Assembly (NCBI RefSeq): GCF_002003465.1
Contig: NZ_BDDQ01000035.1
Span: 1 to 60,783 of the forward strand
Direction of reading: 5' to 3'
DNA length: 60,783 bases
From: Caenibacillus caldisaponilyticus
GTDB lineage: Bacteria > Bacillota > Bacilli > Bacillales > Sporolactobacillaceae
A program made the translations under genes and the position numbers. Below, piece after piece: positions 8,064-17,091 of this stretch (within the stretch, counting starts at the first letter, position 1; each line of letters starts with the position of its first letter). Below the pieces are notes generated by a model. The model saw only the letters and a list, made by a program, of their open reading frames with translations. It made no database searches and was not told the origin of the DNA.

Positions 8064-8708
8064 ATGATGGGGTTCAAAATGGTCGCGAATCTGCTTTCCC
8101 CCGGCCGCCATTTATGCGGTTTGGCCTGGGACGGCGAAACGTTGTGGCATTCAGACGGAACGACGAATCGCCTCTACCGCATCGATCCGGGTGACGGGAC
8201 GGTATTGGGGTCCATACCGTGTGAACGCGTTCGCACGTGCCTCTCCATTGACGAAGAGGGAAGACTCTGGCAGATTGCCGGGAACCCGAAACGAATCCGG
8301 GTGCTGGATCCATTGGATGGGCGAATGGTGCGGGAAATTCCATTCGATGATGACGCCGAGTCGGTTTGCGCTCTATATGTCGGTTCAAGCTCTTATTGGC
8401 TCGGCTCGAAAACGACGGGGCGGGTGGAAGAACGGGATATCAACACGCGCGCCGTCCTCCAGGCTTATCAAACAGATGGCTCCGTCCACGGCATCGCCCT
8501 CGTGGATCGGGTCATCTGGTATACGGACTTTCCGGCCAGCGCGTTGGTCGCGTTTGACCTGGAGCGCCGGACGGAGGTGGCGCGATATCCGTTGCCCGGC
8601 CAGCCGACGGGCTTGTGTTGGGATGGCGGCCGATTATGGTATTGCGATTACACGAATAAACGCATCACGGCGGTTGAGGTCGACTTGGCCTCCCGCCATG
8701 TCCGTTAA
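8064..8708 (+). CDS. Propeller-like protein of unknown function
   Basis: A 214-aa soluble protein built of repeated blades with the pattern GLAWDGETLWHSDG, RLYRID and GLCWDGGRLWYCDY, typical of beta-propeller proteins such as glutamine cyclotransferase-like or SMP-30-like folds. No signal peptide or catalytic motif is obvious. It lies 80 bases after the SDR gene and before a strong terminator, so the two may share a transcript. GAGGGAGAG precedes the ATG. The function is unknown. Confidence 0.7.
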   Translation: MMGFKMVANLLSPGRHLCGLAWDGETLWHSDGTTNRLYRIDPGDGTVLGSIPCERVRTCLSIDEEGRLWQIAGNPKRIRVLDPLDGRMVREIPFDDDAESVCALYVGSSSYWLGSKTTGRVEERDINTRAVLQAYQTDGSVHGIALVDRVIWYTDFPASALVAFDLERRTEVARYPLPGQPTGLCWDGGRLWYCDYTNKRITAVEVDLASRHVR

Positions 8709-8792
8709 CCATCAGGGTGGCGCTCACTCCGGTTTGTACAATAAAATATTCGCTTTAGTGACCGACTGGATGTGGCCGGAGAAAATCACGAG

Positions 8793-8843
8793 AATCGAAA
8801 GGGAAGCAAAGCGGCAAACTTTGCTTCCCTTTCGATTTTTTCT
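8793..8843 (+). terminator. Strong intrinsic terminator
   Basis: An 18-base stem ATCGAAAGGGAAGCAAAG (from 8794) pairs with CTTTGCTTCCCTTTCGAT (8819-8836) and is followed by TTTTTC. It ends the SDR/propeller transcript. Confidence 0.93.
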
Positions 8844-9210
8844 TTAGTCAATCCATGGCCATTTTTCAACGCATTGTGGCGACGCCGCTTGGTCGGCAAA
8901 AGAAGGCTTGTATGAGAAACAGTGGGCCTCACCGAGCTTCGCCATCGCATTTTTGACCGTGAAATCGTCGAGGGTTTTTCTATTGGAAGACACCAAATTG
9001 AGTAAGGACAGCGATGAGTAAGCCGGATGACGACATGATATCCCTTTCAAGTTTCCTCTTTCCAACCCATCCAACTGGTCTGTATCCATCAATCTTTTGT
9101 ACTATTTTTTCTTTAAAGTTCGGATTCGCGATTTGCCGCATCCAGCGCGGATGATATCGCTTACAAACATTTTCTTTATTAAAAACTTTGGCAAAAAACA
9201 GCCTGTTCAA
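8844..9210 (-). pseudogene. Probable decayed small gene, two frames
   Basis: Two overlapping minus-strand frames look like halves of one protein. The first (9210 downwards) contains RYHPRWMRQIANPNFKE and GYRPVGWVGKRKLERD. The second ends at 8844 with TLDDFTVKNAMAKLGEAH and SPQCVEKWPWID. Joining them needs a frame change near 8990-9080. No family was recognised, and there is no good ribosome site. The stop lies right next to the terminator at 8793-8843. Confidence 0.3.
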
Positions 9211-9440
9211 ACATTGAAGGCTGTGCTAGAATCCTAAAATTACAAAGACCAATAACTTCGGAGGTGATGGCACGGCTGCGCAATTGACGCGAACCGACGG
9301 AAACGTGCGCCGGGACGAAGGCGGGTGCGCTCGCGAAAAGCTTTGCGGCAGGTGCGGCCTCCCGAAACAAAGCGGTCATTAATCGTTTTTGAAGCCGTTG
9401 TGCCTTGGCGAAATTTTTGAATCAAGGAGAGGGATCAGTC
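9211..9440. other. Leader of the amidohydrolase gene
   Basis: About 230 bases without a gene. TTGAAG (9214 region) and TAGAAT or TAAAAT could form a weak promoter, but the spacing is poor. Nothing else is seen. Confidence 0.3.
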
Positions 9441-10706
9441 ATGGCGTACAAGTTGATTAAAAACGGAACCTTGATCGATGGAACGGGAGCGGATCCGGTC
9501 AAGGACGCGGCCGTTTTGATTGAAGACGACCGAATCGTGGCCGCGGGCCCGAAAGCCGCCGTGCCGGTTCCGGAAGGGCAAGCCGAAGAGATCGATGCCG
9601 GCGGCGGTTTCATCCTGCCGGGATTCATCGATGCCCACGTGCACTTGATGATGGAAGTAGAACGATTGGAAGACCGTTTGACGACCCCGTTCTCCTATAA
9701 CTTTTATAAGGCGGTGCAGTACATGCGCCGGACGCTTGATGCGGGGATCACGACCGTCCGCGACGCGGGCGGGGCGGATGCCGGCGTGAAAAAAGCCGTG
9801 GAAGACGGGCTTGTGGCCGGCCCGCGCATGCAGATCAGCATCACGGCGCTCACGATCACCGGCGGGCATGGCGACAGTTGGATGCGTTCGGGCATCGATT
9901 TAAATCTCGGCGGGTATCCCGGCAGTCCGGACGGCATTTGCAACGGTGTCGAGGAAGTGCGGAAAAAAGTGCGGGAAGTGTTGCGCGCCGGGGCGGACAT
10001 CATTAAAGTCCACGCGACCGGAGGGGTGTTGAGCCCGACGGATCATCCGGAATTCACTCAGTTCAGCCGCGAAGAGTTGGAAGTGATGGTTCAGGAAGCG
10101 CGTTACCGCCGCGGTCTGAAGGTCATGGCGCATGCCCAAGGGGCGGAGGGAATTAAAAACGCGGTGAAAGCCGGCATCCATTCCATCGAGCACGGCATCT
10201 TTCTTGACGACGAGGCGATCGAGCTCATGCTTGAGCGCGGCACCTATCTCGTACCGACGTTGCTCGCGCCGGTCGCCGTTTTGAAAGCGGCGGAAAAGAA
10301 CGATTCCATGCCCGCTTACGGCGTGCAAAAATGCCGGGAAGTCGTGGAGATTCATAAAGAGAGCATTACAAAAGCATATAAGGCCGGCGTGAAAATCGCG
10401 ATGGGGACCGACGCCGGGGTCATGCCCCACGGCACCAATCTCCGCGAACTCGGTTTGATGTGCGACATTGGGATGTCGCCGATGGAAGCGATTGTTGCGA
10501 CGACGAAAACCGCCGCCGAATGCCTGGGCTGGGACGATAAAATCGGCACCGTCGAACCGGGCAAGTTCGCCGATCTCGTCATTGCGAAGACCGATCCGAT
10601 CGCCGACATTCGTTCGTTGGAAAACACCGATAACATCGTCGTGGTCATCAAGGGCGGGACAGCCGTAAAAGACATCCGCGCGAAAGTGGCCGCCGCCCAT
10701 TACTGA
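9441..10706 (+). CDS. Metal-dependent amidohydrolase (imidazolonepropionase/prolidase-like)
   Basis: Cytoplasmic amidohydrolase-superfamily enzyme (421 aa) that hydrolyses C-N bonds, in related enzymes often of Xaa-Pro or N-acyl amino acid substrates. Metal ligands are visible in order: HxH in IDAHVHL (His66, His68), the carboxylated lysine in ADIIKVHATGG, histidines in MAHAQG and SIEHG, and the aspartate in MGTDAG. The C-terminal GTVEPGKFADLVI segment is typical. ATG at 9441 follows AAGGAGAGG. The membrane protein gene next downstream (273 bases) suggests uptake of the substrate or export of the product. The substrate is not known. Confidence 0.88.
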   Translation: MAYKLIKNGTLIDGTGADPVKDAAVLIEDDRIVAAGPKAAVPVPEGQAEEIDAGGGFILPGFIDAHVHLMMEVERLEDRLTTPFSYNFYKAVQYMRRTLDAGITTVRDAGGADAGVKKAVEDGLVAGPRMQISITALTITGGHGDSWMRSGIDLNLGGYPGSPDGICNGVEEVRKKVREVLRAGADIIKVHATGGVLSPTDHPEFTQFSREELEVMVQEARYRRGLKVMAHAQGAEGIKNAVKAGIHSIEHGIFLDDEAIELMLERGTYLVPTLLAPVAVLKAAEKNDSMPAYGVQKCREVVEIHKESITKAYKAGVKIAMGTDAGVMPHGTNLRELGLMCDIGMSPMEAIVATTKTAAECLGWDDKIGTVEPGKFADLVIAKTDPIADIRSLENTDNIVVVIKGGTAVKDIRAKVAAAHY

Positions 10707-10979
10707 CCGTTTGGAAAATGGAGAGAAAGCAAGAAAGCGGGTCTGTCCCGCATGGGATGAAAAGCCATGCCGAAGCGGCGGGGGCTTACAGTCGCCCATA
10801 TGAATGGAGCCAAGCGGATCGGCAGCGCAGCGGCGGTCGTTTATTCATTTTAGTTGGAGATGGGGAGTTCCGCTTCGCCGCCCGATAGACGCATTGCAGG
10901 GACCCGATGGCCCGATTCACCTTTTATGAAAGCCATGCAAGTGATTTCATTTTGAAAAAAGATTTTGGGGGAGGTTCTC

Positions 10980-12155
10980 ATGTTCAGCGAACCCGTTGTT
11001 GCTTCGCTGCTCTTGCTCGTCCTGTTGGTCGCCAGTGAAGTCGTCTCCATCCTGACGCGGGCGCGCGTACCGATGTTGCTCGTCGTTTTGTTGGGATATT
11101 TGCTTTTGATTTGGACCGGCGTGTTTCCGAAAAACATCGTGGAAAAGTCGACGCTCGCCACTTTCGGTTCCTTGATGATCGCGCCATTGATCGTCCATAT
11201 GGGCACGCTTGTCCCGCTCAAAATCATTAAGGCGCAGATCCGGGCGGTGGCGATCGCGCTTTCCGGCGTGATTGCGGCCAGCATCTTGATTTTGTTGATC
11301 GTCACGCCGATTTTCGACTACGGTACGGCGGTTGCGGGGACGGGCCCTTTAACCGGAGGCACGATCGCATATCTGATTACGGCAGGCAAGCTGCAAAACG
11401 TTGGGTTGGAAACGCTCGTTCCTGTCGCGGCGCTGATTTTGTCTATACAAGGTTTGATCGGCATGCCGCTCGCTTCCTTTTTTCTCCGCCGCCACGCGTC
11501 GTCTGTAAAGAAGGCGTTAGCTTCCAAAACGCATCAGGAAATCGCGGCGACCGCTGAAGCGGAAGCGGCGCCCGCGCCCGAACGGAAGGGCTGGATTCCG
11601 GAACGGTTTCAAACGCAAACGGTGTATCTCTTGCAAATTTTTCTCGGCGGGACGTTTGCCGTTCTGCTCGGCAAATGGACGGGGATCAGTTACAGCATCT
11701 GGGCGCTTCTCATCGGCTTGGTCGGCGCCTTGGTCGGTTTTTACCGCGACAGAATGTTGGAACGCGCCAACTCGTTCGGCATTGCCATGGCCGCTTTGAT
11801 TTTCTTAACCATGGCTTCGATGAACAACGTGACCGTCCAAATGTTCGTCCAGACGTTGCCGAGGGTGTTGGTCATCATGTTCGTCGGGGTCGTCGGTCTC
11901 TTGGTCGGCGGTTACTTCGCCTCCAAGGCCCTGAGATGGAACCCGAATAAAGGGGTAGCCGTCGCTTTGACCGCCCTGTTCGGGTTTCCGGGCGACTATT
12001 TGCTGTGCGAAGAAGTGAGCCGCAGCGTGGCCGATAACGAGGAAGAAAGGAAAAACATCTTTGACGAAATCCTGACGCCCATGCTTGTCGGGGGATTTAC
12101 GACCGTCACCATCGCGTCGGTCGTCATCGCCAGCATTTTGGTAAAGACGATTTAG
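10980..12155 (+). CDS. Multi-pass membrane protein, putative permease
   Basis: A 391-aa protein with about ten hydrophobic segments and a charged loop at about residues 175-205 (AEAEAAPAPERKG) that splits it into two halves, the layout of secondary carriers related to sodium/solute symporters. The motifs GPLTGGTIAYLITAG and LFGFPGDYLLCEEVSRS are distinctive, but I cannot assign a family. ATG at 10980 follows GGGGGAGG. It follows the amidohydrolase on the same strand, so it may move that enzyme's substrate. No terminator separates them. Confidence 0.7.
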   Translation: MFSEPVVASLLLLVLLVASEVVSILTRARVPMLLVVLLGYLLLIWTGVFPKNIVEKSTLATFGSLMIAPLIVHMGTLVPLKIIKAQIRAVAIALSGVIAASILILLIVTPIFDYGTAVAGTGPLTGGTIAYLITAGKLQNVGLETLVPVAALILSIQGLIGMPLASFFLRRHASSVKKALASKTHQEIAATAEAEAAPAPERKGWIPERFQTQTVYLLQIFLGGTFAVLLGKWTGISYSIWALLIGLVGALVGFYRDRMLERANSFGIAMAALIFLTMASMNNVTVQMFVQTLPRVLVIMFVGVVGLLVGGYFASKALRWNPNKGVAVALTALFGFPGDYLLCEEVSRSVADNEEERKNIFDEILTPMLVGGFTTVTIASVVIASILVKTI

Positions 12156-12232
12156 CCGGATTGGCGCGGCGCTCAGCGTTTGGCAGGTCGTGGAGAGAAA
12201 CGGAAATGGTCTTTATCCTTTCATTATCATTC

Positions 12233-12261
12233 GGGCCGCACCCCGTTATCGGGTGCGGCCC
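12233..12261. terminator. GC-rich hairpin after the permease gene
   Basis: Perfect 11-base stem GGGCCGCACCC and GGGTGCGGCCC with a seven-base loop. There is no T-run on the plus side, so it may stop transcription poorly, or serve the convergent DUF488 gene. Confidence 0.5.
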
Positions 12262-12345
12262 TTCGCGCGATGAGCGGATGGCGTTTACGCGGCACCGTTG
12301 CTGGAGCCGGTGCAAGTTCCTAGTAATCGAGGAAAGTGCCGTGAC

Positions 12346-12747
12346 TTATTGATCCGCCGCATGTTTTCTATGGTTTCTGCGCTTGAGCCATCGTTCCAGA
12401 ACAACGGCGTGGTTGTGCACCGGATCCTTTGCGGCGTAAAGCAACGTGACGGTTTTTTCGCTCGCCAAATCGCGAATTTGATCGGCGAGCGCAAGACTCA
12501 TCGGATTTTCATCCAATTCTCGCTCATACAGGGTTTGGAATTCCTCGAACCGTTCCGGACGGTGGCCGAACCATTTGCGCAGTTCGGGACTCGGAGCGAT
12601 ATCTTTCATCCAATCGTCGACCGCGGCCCGTTCTTTGGATATGCCGCGCGGCCAAAGCCGGTCAACGAGGATGCGAACGCCGTCATCGGGGGAAGGCGGT
12701 TCGTAAATGCGCTTGACTTGGATGTTGGAATGTTTGACTTCAGTCAT
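12346..12747 (-). CDS. DUF488 family protein (YeaO-like)
   Basis: A 133-aa soluble protein of the DUF488 family, whose biochemical role is unknown. The hallmarks are VKRIYEPPSPDDGVRILVDRLWPRG near the N-terminus, DDWMKDIAPSPELRKWFGH in the middle and TLLYAAKD near the C-terminus. The ATG lies seven bases behind CCAGGAGGAT. It is a single gene converging with the permease. Confidence 0.88.
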   Translation of the reverse strand: MTEVKHSNIQVKRIYEPPSPDDGVRILVDRLWPRGISKERAAVDDWMKDIAPSPELRKWFGHRPERFEEFQTLYERELDENPMSLALADQIRDLASEKTVTLLYAAKDPVHNHAVVLERWLKRRNHRKHAADQ

Positions 12748-13163
12748 TTGGCGATCCTCCTGGAAACAACAGCTGCTTGTTATTTAAAGGGTGCTGAATC
12801 AAAACAATCCATTGCCCTAAAAAACGTTTTGCGCATCAGCCGATCAATGACTTTCTTTCACGGTAAGAACTACGCTAGGTTAATTATAGCGCAAGAAATC
12901 GCTGCGGCGGTCGACGGCTGGGATCGTACGGTTACCGCTTTCTGCACTCGGCGCGTGGGTAAAAGGAAAGCTCCATTATCGGGCGGTACAGTTTATCAGG
13001 GGGCGATTAACAACCTCCTCGGAGCCAAAAGTGGAAAGAGCCGGTTCGTGTTTTGCCTTTAAGGGTTTGACACGCGTGCGGATGACATTTGATTGATGCG
13101 GACTTCCTTTTGAGACGCGAAAAAACGACTCATCGCTTGGCTCTGTCTTTCGACGTTTGTGCC
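12748..13163. other. Intergenic stretch, nothing recognised
   Basis: No coding region, RNA gene or clear terminator is seen. It holds the upstream region of the DUF488 gene and the downstream region of the DHFR-like gene. Confidence 0.4.
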
Positions 13164-13712
13164 TTATCCCTCTTCCTTCCGGTAGATCAGGACGGCGACG
13201 CCTGAACGGAACGTCTTCGTTTCGACGAGTTTCAGAGACCGTCTCACAAGCCCGTCCTTAAAGAGTTTCTTTCCGGTCCCCACGATGACGGGGAAGACCA
13301 TGAGCCGATATTCGTCGATAAGACCGGACGGATGCAGTTCGTTGACGAGGTCGGCGCTGCCGAAAATCAAGATATCCTTTCCGGGCTTTTCTTTTAATTT
13401 CGCCACTTCTTCGCAGACGTTTCCCTTGATCAGATGCGAAGGGGCCCACGCCGCATCATTCAAGGTTTTTGATACGACATACTTCGGATAGTTGTTCATC
13501 CTCTCCGCGTATTCGCCGCCTGCTTCGGTCATGTTCGGCCAGGCCGCGGCGAAGCCTTCATAAGTGACCCGCCCCAAAAGAAGGGCATCGGCGGCCTTCA
13601 GTTCATCAAATTTGAATTGTTGCTGTTCTTCCGTGTTAAACGGCCACGTCCAGTCCGGATTTTCCATCACACCATCCAGTGAAACGAACTCCGACATCAC
13701 AAGCTTTCTCAT
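13164..13712 (-). CDS. Dihydrofolate reductase-like protein (RibD C-terminal family)
   Basis: A 182-aa NADPH-binding reductase-like protein of the RibD-C/DHFR fold, a family of mostly unknown substrates. It opens with MRKLVMSEFVSLDGVMENPD, then LLLGRVTYEGFAAAWP, DILIFGSADLVNEL and FPVIVGTGKKLF, the order seen in B. subtilis YwjB/YyaP-type proteins. The ATG follows GAGGAGCTG. It appears monocistronic. Confidence 0.88.
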   Translation of the reverse strand: MRKLVMSEFVSLDGVMENPDWTWPFNTEEQQQFKFDELKAADALLLGRVTYEGFAAAWPNMTEAGGEYAERMNNYPKYVVSKTLNDAAWAPSHLIKGNVCEEVAKLKEKPGKDILIFGSADLVNELHPSGLIDEYRLMVFPVIVGTGKKLFKDGLVRRSLKLVETKTFRSGVAVLIYRKEEG

Positions 13713-14278
13713 CGTTTCAGCTCCTCATGTTTAATTTCCATCCCTATTTAATGAAACCGGACCGAAGAAACGTGTCCGGACGGGCACCGATCGGATTATC
13801 GTGTTGGCGGGTGCCCTTTTCCCGTGAAGTTCCCGCGGCCGTTTCCGGGACAGCGTCGCCGTGAATCTCCGTGAGGAAGATCAAACATGCCAAGGATGCA
13901 CGAATTCTCTAACAATAATAGTGTACCCTAGAAACGGTGAAAACAGGGACACTCATTTAACGAAAGAACCGTTTGGTTGAAGCGCAATTGATCTTTTCGC
14001 TCATTCTCCAATAAAAGTTTAAATAAAGCGTTGAAGGAATAGGCGGCTTCTCGGCGTCCAAACATGACGAAACCGCGCTAAGAAGAGCCGATGCGTGTTA
14101 AAATAGGGGAAGCTCATTAAAATACCGAAGCGGATTGGGATCAAAAGAAGGATCTGACCTCCGTGCGGGGACGCGATGTGGAAGCCAAGCGGAATCGCCG
14201 GTCGGGATGATCCAATGCTTGCCGATTCAGTGAGCAAGAGTTTGACCCCATTAAGGCCGATCATTTGGAGGGATAGCG
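13713..14278. other. Intergenic stretch before the glycosidase-like gene
   Basis: Nothing coding or structured is recognised in about 565 bases. It holds the divergent upstream regions of both flanking genes. Confidence 0.4.
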
Positions 14279-15253
14279 ATGAGCATGACCGGGTTGACGT
14301 TCGGCATTTATCCGTTGGGCGTGGCGGGCACTCCCACCGGATTGGCCGTGGGCCCCAAAGATGATTACGAAAAAATCCAACAAGCGTTGCAGGCATTGAA
14401 AGGCGAAGGCAAGACGCTCTTGGTACGGACTTATATCGTCTACATGGGCGAGGATACCGTAGAAAAAATGTTGGCGGCGGCAGAGCGTTATGCCCGTGCC
14501 GGACTTCTGGGGGATTTGACCATCGGCGTTCACGGTTCGAATTCGGATCTGAAGGGTTGGCTCGCCTTCGTCCGCACGATCGTCCGGGAATATGGTGCTG
14601 AGTTGGCGTCGCTTCAGATCACGAACGAACCGAATCTGTCGTTCATGGAGGGCGCAAACCCGAACATCCGTAAAGTCTTGGTCGAGGGCGTGATCACCGC
14701 CAAGGAGGAAGCGCGCGCCGGCAATCTTCACGTGAAAATCGGATTCGGTTCGGTTCCGGATTCCGAGCACGCCGTTCCGCATTTTTGGGAAGACCTCGCC
14801 GAAACCGGTGGAAACACTTTCGTCGAATCGGTGGATTATGTGGCGCATAATTTTTATGTCGACATGTTCGAAGCGCCTCTCCCGGTGGCTGAAATTCCGG
14901 TGACCGTCGAACGCACGTTGCGCAAACTGCGTGAGGAACATCTCGCAGCCGCGGGCATTCCGCCGGCCGTTCCGATACGCATCGGCGAGAACGGCTGGCC
15001 GACCGGCAGACATCCTTTAACGGGCGAGTTGCGAACCGGTGAGCGGCAGGCGGAAGTGCTGGAGGCCGTCATCCGGTCTGTCCATCGCCTTCGCGGGGAG
15101 TTGAATATTACGCATTATTCCTTGTTCGGCTTGCGCGACGCCGACAGCTCTAAAGACGATATTTTTCATCAGTTCGGTATCATGCGCGACGATTACACAC
15201 CGAAACCGGCGTTTTATAAGTACCAAAACTTGATCAAGGAGCTCGGCGTTTGA
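14279..15253 (+). CDS. Glycoside hydrolase-like TIM-barrel protein
   Basis: A 324-aa protein that looks like a clan-A glycosidase. ITNEPN at about residue 116 fits the acid/base glutamate after strand 4, and GENGWPTG at about residue 238 fits the nucleophile glutamate after strand 7; the latter resembles the motif of GH17 beta-glucanases. There is no signal peptide, so it would act inside the cell or in the spore. The first ATG (14279) follows GGAGGG with six bases between. It has its own terminator. The substrate is not predictable. Confidence 0.65.
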   Translation: MSMTGLTFGIYPLGVAGTPTGLAVGPKDDYEKIQQALQALKGEGKTLLVRTYIVYMGEDTVEKMLAAAERYARAGLLGDLTIGVHGSNSDLKGWLAFVRTIVREYGAELASLQITNEPNLSFMEGANPNIRKVLVEGVITAKEEARAGNLHVKIGFGSVPDSEHAVPHFWEDLAETGGNTFVESVDYVAHNFYVDMFEAPLPVAEIPVTVERTLRKLREEHLAAAGIPPAVPIRIGENGWPTGRHPLTGELRTGERQAEVLEAVIRSVHRLRGELNITHYSLFGLRDADSSKDDIFHQFGIMRDDYTPKPAFYKYQNLIKELGV

Positions 15254-15261
15254 TCAATGCG

Positions 15262-15314
15262 GGATCAACTTTTCTCCGGTTTTTCGGGAGAAAAGTTGAT
15301 CTCGTTATTTTTTA
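15262..15314 (+). terminator. Terminator after the glycosidase-like gene
   Basis: Perfect 15-base stem GATCAACTTTTCTCC (15263-15277) with GGAGAAAAGTTGATC (15287-15301), then TCGTTATTTTTT. Confidence 0.93.
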
Positions 15315-15376
15315 GCCGAGCCATGTTTCCTCCCGACCGAAAAACGGTCACCGTGCGAAACGGTGTTCATACCATC

Positions 15377-15406
15377 AGCGCCGACTGCTTTTTCGGCGCT
15401 TTTTTC
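15377..15406 (+). terminator. Second intrinsic terminator without an obvious gene
   Basis: Stem AGCGCCGA (15377-15384) with TCGGCGCT (15393-15400) followed by seven T. It lies only 60 bases after the previous terminator, with no gene between them. Confidence 0.75.
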
Positions 15407-15746
15407 TTCTCTTGGACATCATAATCCTGGCATCAAGTAGACGCTCTGAATCGATGCGGTCCGGAAGGCGGATGTCCGATCGGATGAGGGGGGAGGCTAA
15501 AAAGAAAGACAGGCCTAGCTCAAGGTTGCCGTCTAACGCCGGAATGTGCCATTGACGAGGGAGAGGCTTGACTGCTTCAGACGTCGCCCCGTTTCATTTT
15601 TTTGTCGAAAAGCCTTTCCGGCCGGTAAAAGAGGCTAGCTTTGGCGGGTAGACATTTCATGAAGGTTTCATAGTTGTCTCGGCAAACGGACGGCGGAAAA
15701 AGGTATGATATGAAGTGGACATAAGGTCATGAAAGGCGGGTTTGAA
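15407..15746. other. Leader of the DUF2269 gene, nothing recognised
   Basis: About 340 bases without a gene, structured RNA or good promoter that I can see. Confidence 0.35.
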
Positions 15747-16202
15747 ATGGTGACTCTTTATAAATGCCTCGTTTTCATCCATGTTTTTTCGGCCATATTG
15801 GGGATCGGCCCGGGTTTCGTTCTCGTCAGCATCGCCAAATCGGCGAAAACCATGACGGAGCTCAGGCATGCGTACGCGTTGAAGCGCCGCCTGCATAATT
15901 ATGTCATGATCGGCGGGACGCTGCTCCTCGTGACGGGATTGTCGATGGGTGCGCTCAATCCGGCGCTTTTCCATGCGGGATGGTATGTGACGAGTCTCGC
16001 GCTGTTCATCGTCACGTTGATCATGGGGCCGACGGTGCTCGTTCCGGATACGAAGCCGATCAAAGCGTTGCTCGCCGAATATGACGGGGACGACATCCCC
16101 GAAGAATATCACCGTTTGGCGAGGCGGCTTTATCGCCATGAAAACATTCTGAGCCTCATTTTCGTTATTATCATCTCTTTGATGATCTTGAAGCCGTTTT
16201 AA
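15747..16202 (+). CDS. DUF2269 family membrane protein
   Basis: A 151-aa integral membrane protein with four hydrophobic segments (LVFIHVFSAILGIGPG, VMIGGTLLLVTGLSMG, WYVTSLALFIVTLIMGP, and the C-terminal LSLIFVIIISLMIL). The early histidine HVFSAILGIGPGF motif is typical of the DUF2269 family, whose function is unknown. ATG at 15747 is preferred over 15729 because AAAGGCGGG sits just before it. It converges on the peroxiredoxin gene, with which it shares a two-way terminator. Confidence 0.8.
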   Translation: MVTLYKCLVFIHVFSAILGIGPGFVLVSIAKSAKTMTELRHAYALKRRLHNYVMIGGTLLLVTGLSMGALNPALFHAGWYVTSLALFIVTLIMGPTVLVPDTKPIKALLAEYDGDDIPEEYHRLARRLYRHENILSLIFVIIISLMILKPF

Positions 16203-16279
16203 CGGAAAACGACCGGGCGCCGGGTCGGCGAGGCAATCGAATTATAATTAATTGACATGCGCACACAACATTCGACGAC

Positions 16280-16320
16280 AAAAAAGCCATCTCCCTGACG
16301 GAAGGGAGATGGCTTTTTCA
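16280..16320. terminator. Bidirectional terminator
   Basis: A 15- to 16-base stem AAAAGCCATCTCCCT with AGGGAGATGGCTTTT, a T-run on both strands, between two convergent genes. Confidence 0.92.
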
Positions 16321-16365
16321 TATGAATGGGGAGGTTCCTTTCATGCTTTGGATCGAGAAGTGATG

Positions 16366-17034
16366 TTATGAATGACGACCGTCGTCTTTAAAGCGCAAGT
16401 ACCAGCTCTTGTAGTCGAGCCCTTTGGCTTTCGCCTCTTCTTCGTTTTCGATGGCGCCGCTCGTCGGCGTCACGGGCACGATCACGGGATCGCCGGGTTG
16501 CCAGTCGGCCGGCGTGGTGTATCCCGTCGTATCGGTCGTTTGCAGGGAATCGATCACCCGCAGAATTTCCGGAATGTTCCGCCCGGCGCTCATCGGATAA
16601 TAAATCACGGCGCGCAAAATGCCTTTGTCGTCAATGATGTAGACGGCGCGGATGGTGGACGTGTTCGATGCGGCCGGATGTATCATGCCGTACAAGCGGG
16701 ACACTTTCAGGTCCAAGTCCGCAATGAGCGGGAAATTGATTTTGACATCAAAAATCCGTTCAATGTCGCGAATCCATGCCCAATGGGCCGGAACGCTGTC
16801 CACGGACAAGCCGATCAATTGAGCGTTTCGCTTTTCAAATTCTTCCTGGTATTTGGCAAAGCCGCCGATCTCCGTCGTGCAAACGGGCGTGAAATCGCCG
16901 GGGTGAGAGAAGAGCACGACGTATTTGCCCCTGTAATCGCTCAATTTGATCGGACCGTGCGTCGACTGTGCTTCGAAATCGGGAGCGGGCTCGTTCAACA
17001 GCGGCATCGATACTCTTTCTTCCGTTCCGGACAA
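16366..17034 (-). CDS. 1-Cys peroxiredoxin (Prx6 type)
   Basis: Thiol peroxidase of 222 aa reducing peroxides in the cytoplasm. HPGDFTPVCTTE carries the peroxidatic cysteine (Cys52) in the PxxxTxxC context. There is no other cysteine, so it is a 1-Cys enzyme that needs an outside thiol. The long C-terminal domain (DWQPGDPVIVP onward) is typical of the Prx6/archaeal-like subgroup. TTG at 17034 is chosen because GGAGGTG lies six bases before it; an in-frame ATG 39 bases upstream has no site. An inverted repeat lies in the 5' leader. Confidence 0.9.
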   Translation of the reverse strand: MSGTEERVSMPLLNEPAPDFEAQSTHGPIKLSDYRGKYVVLFSHPGDFTPVCTTEIGGFAKYQEEFEKRNAQLIGLSVDSVPAHWAWIRDIERIFDVKINFPLIADLDLKVSRLYGMIHPAASNTSTIRAVYIIDDKGILRAVIYYPMSAGRNIPEILRVIDSLQTTDTTGYTTPADWQPGDPVIVPVTPTSGAIENEEEAKAKGLDYKSWYLRFKDDGRHS

Positions 17035-17063
17035 GCTGGACACCTCCATAATTTTAAAATAGA

Positions 17064-17091
17064 CTAATTCCATAAAAATACTTGGAATTAG
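17064..17091 (-). promoter_or_regulatory. Inverted repeat in the peroxiredoxin leader
   Basis: Perfect nine-base repeat CTAATTCCA (17064-17072) and TGGAATTAG (17083-17091) with a ten-base AT-rich spacer. It lies just downstream of a minus-strand TATAAT (17108-17113) and 30 bases before the start. It could be a repressor site or an mRNA hairpin. Confidence 0.55.

Noticed and set aside
12298-13062. 254-codon plus-strand frame opposite DUF488
   Set aside because: It is the mirror of the DUF488 gene for half its length and shows no domain or start signal.
17064-17091. PerR box before the peroxiredoxin gene
   Set aside because: The repeat CTAATTCCA-N10-TGGAATTAG does not fit the TTATAAT-N-ATTATAA pattern of PerR boxes.
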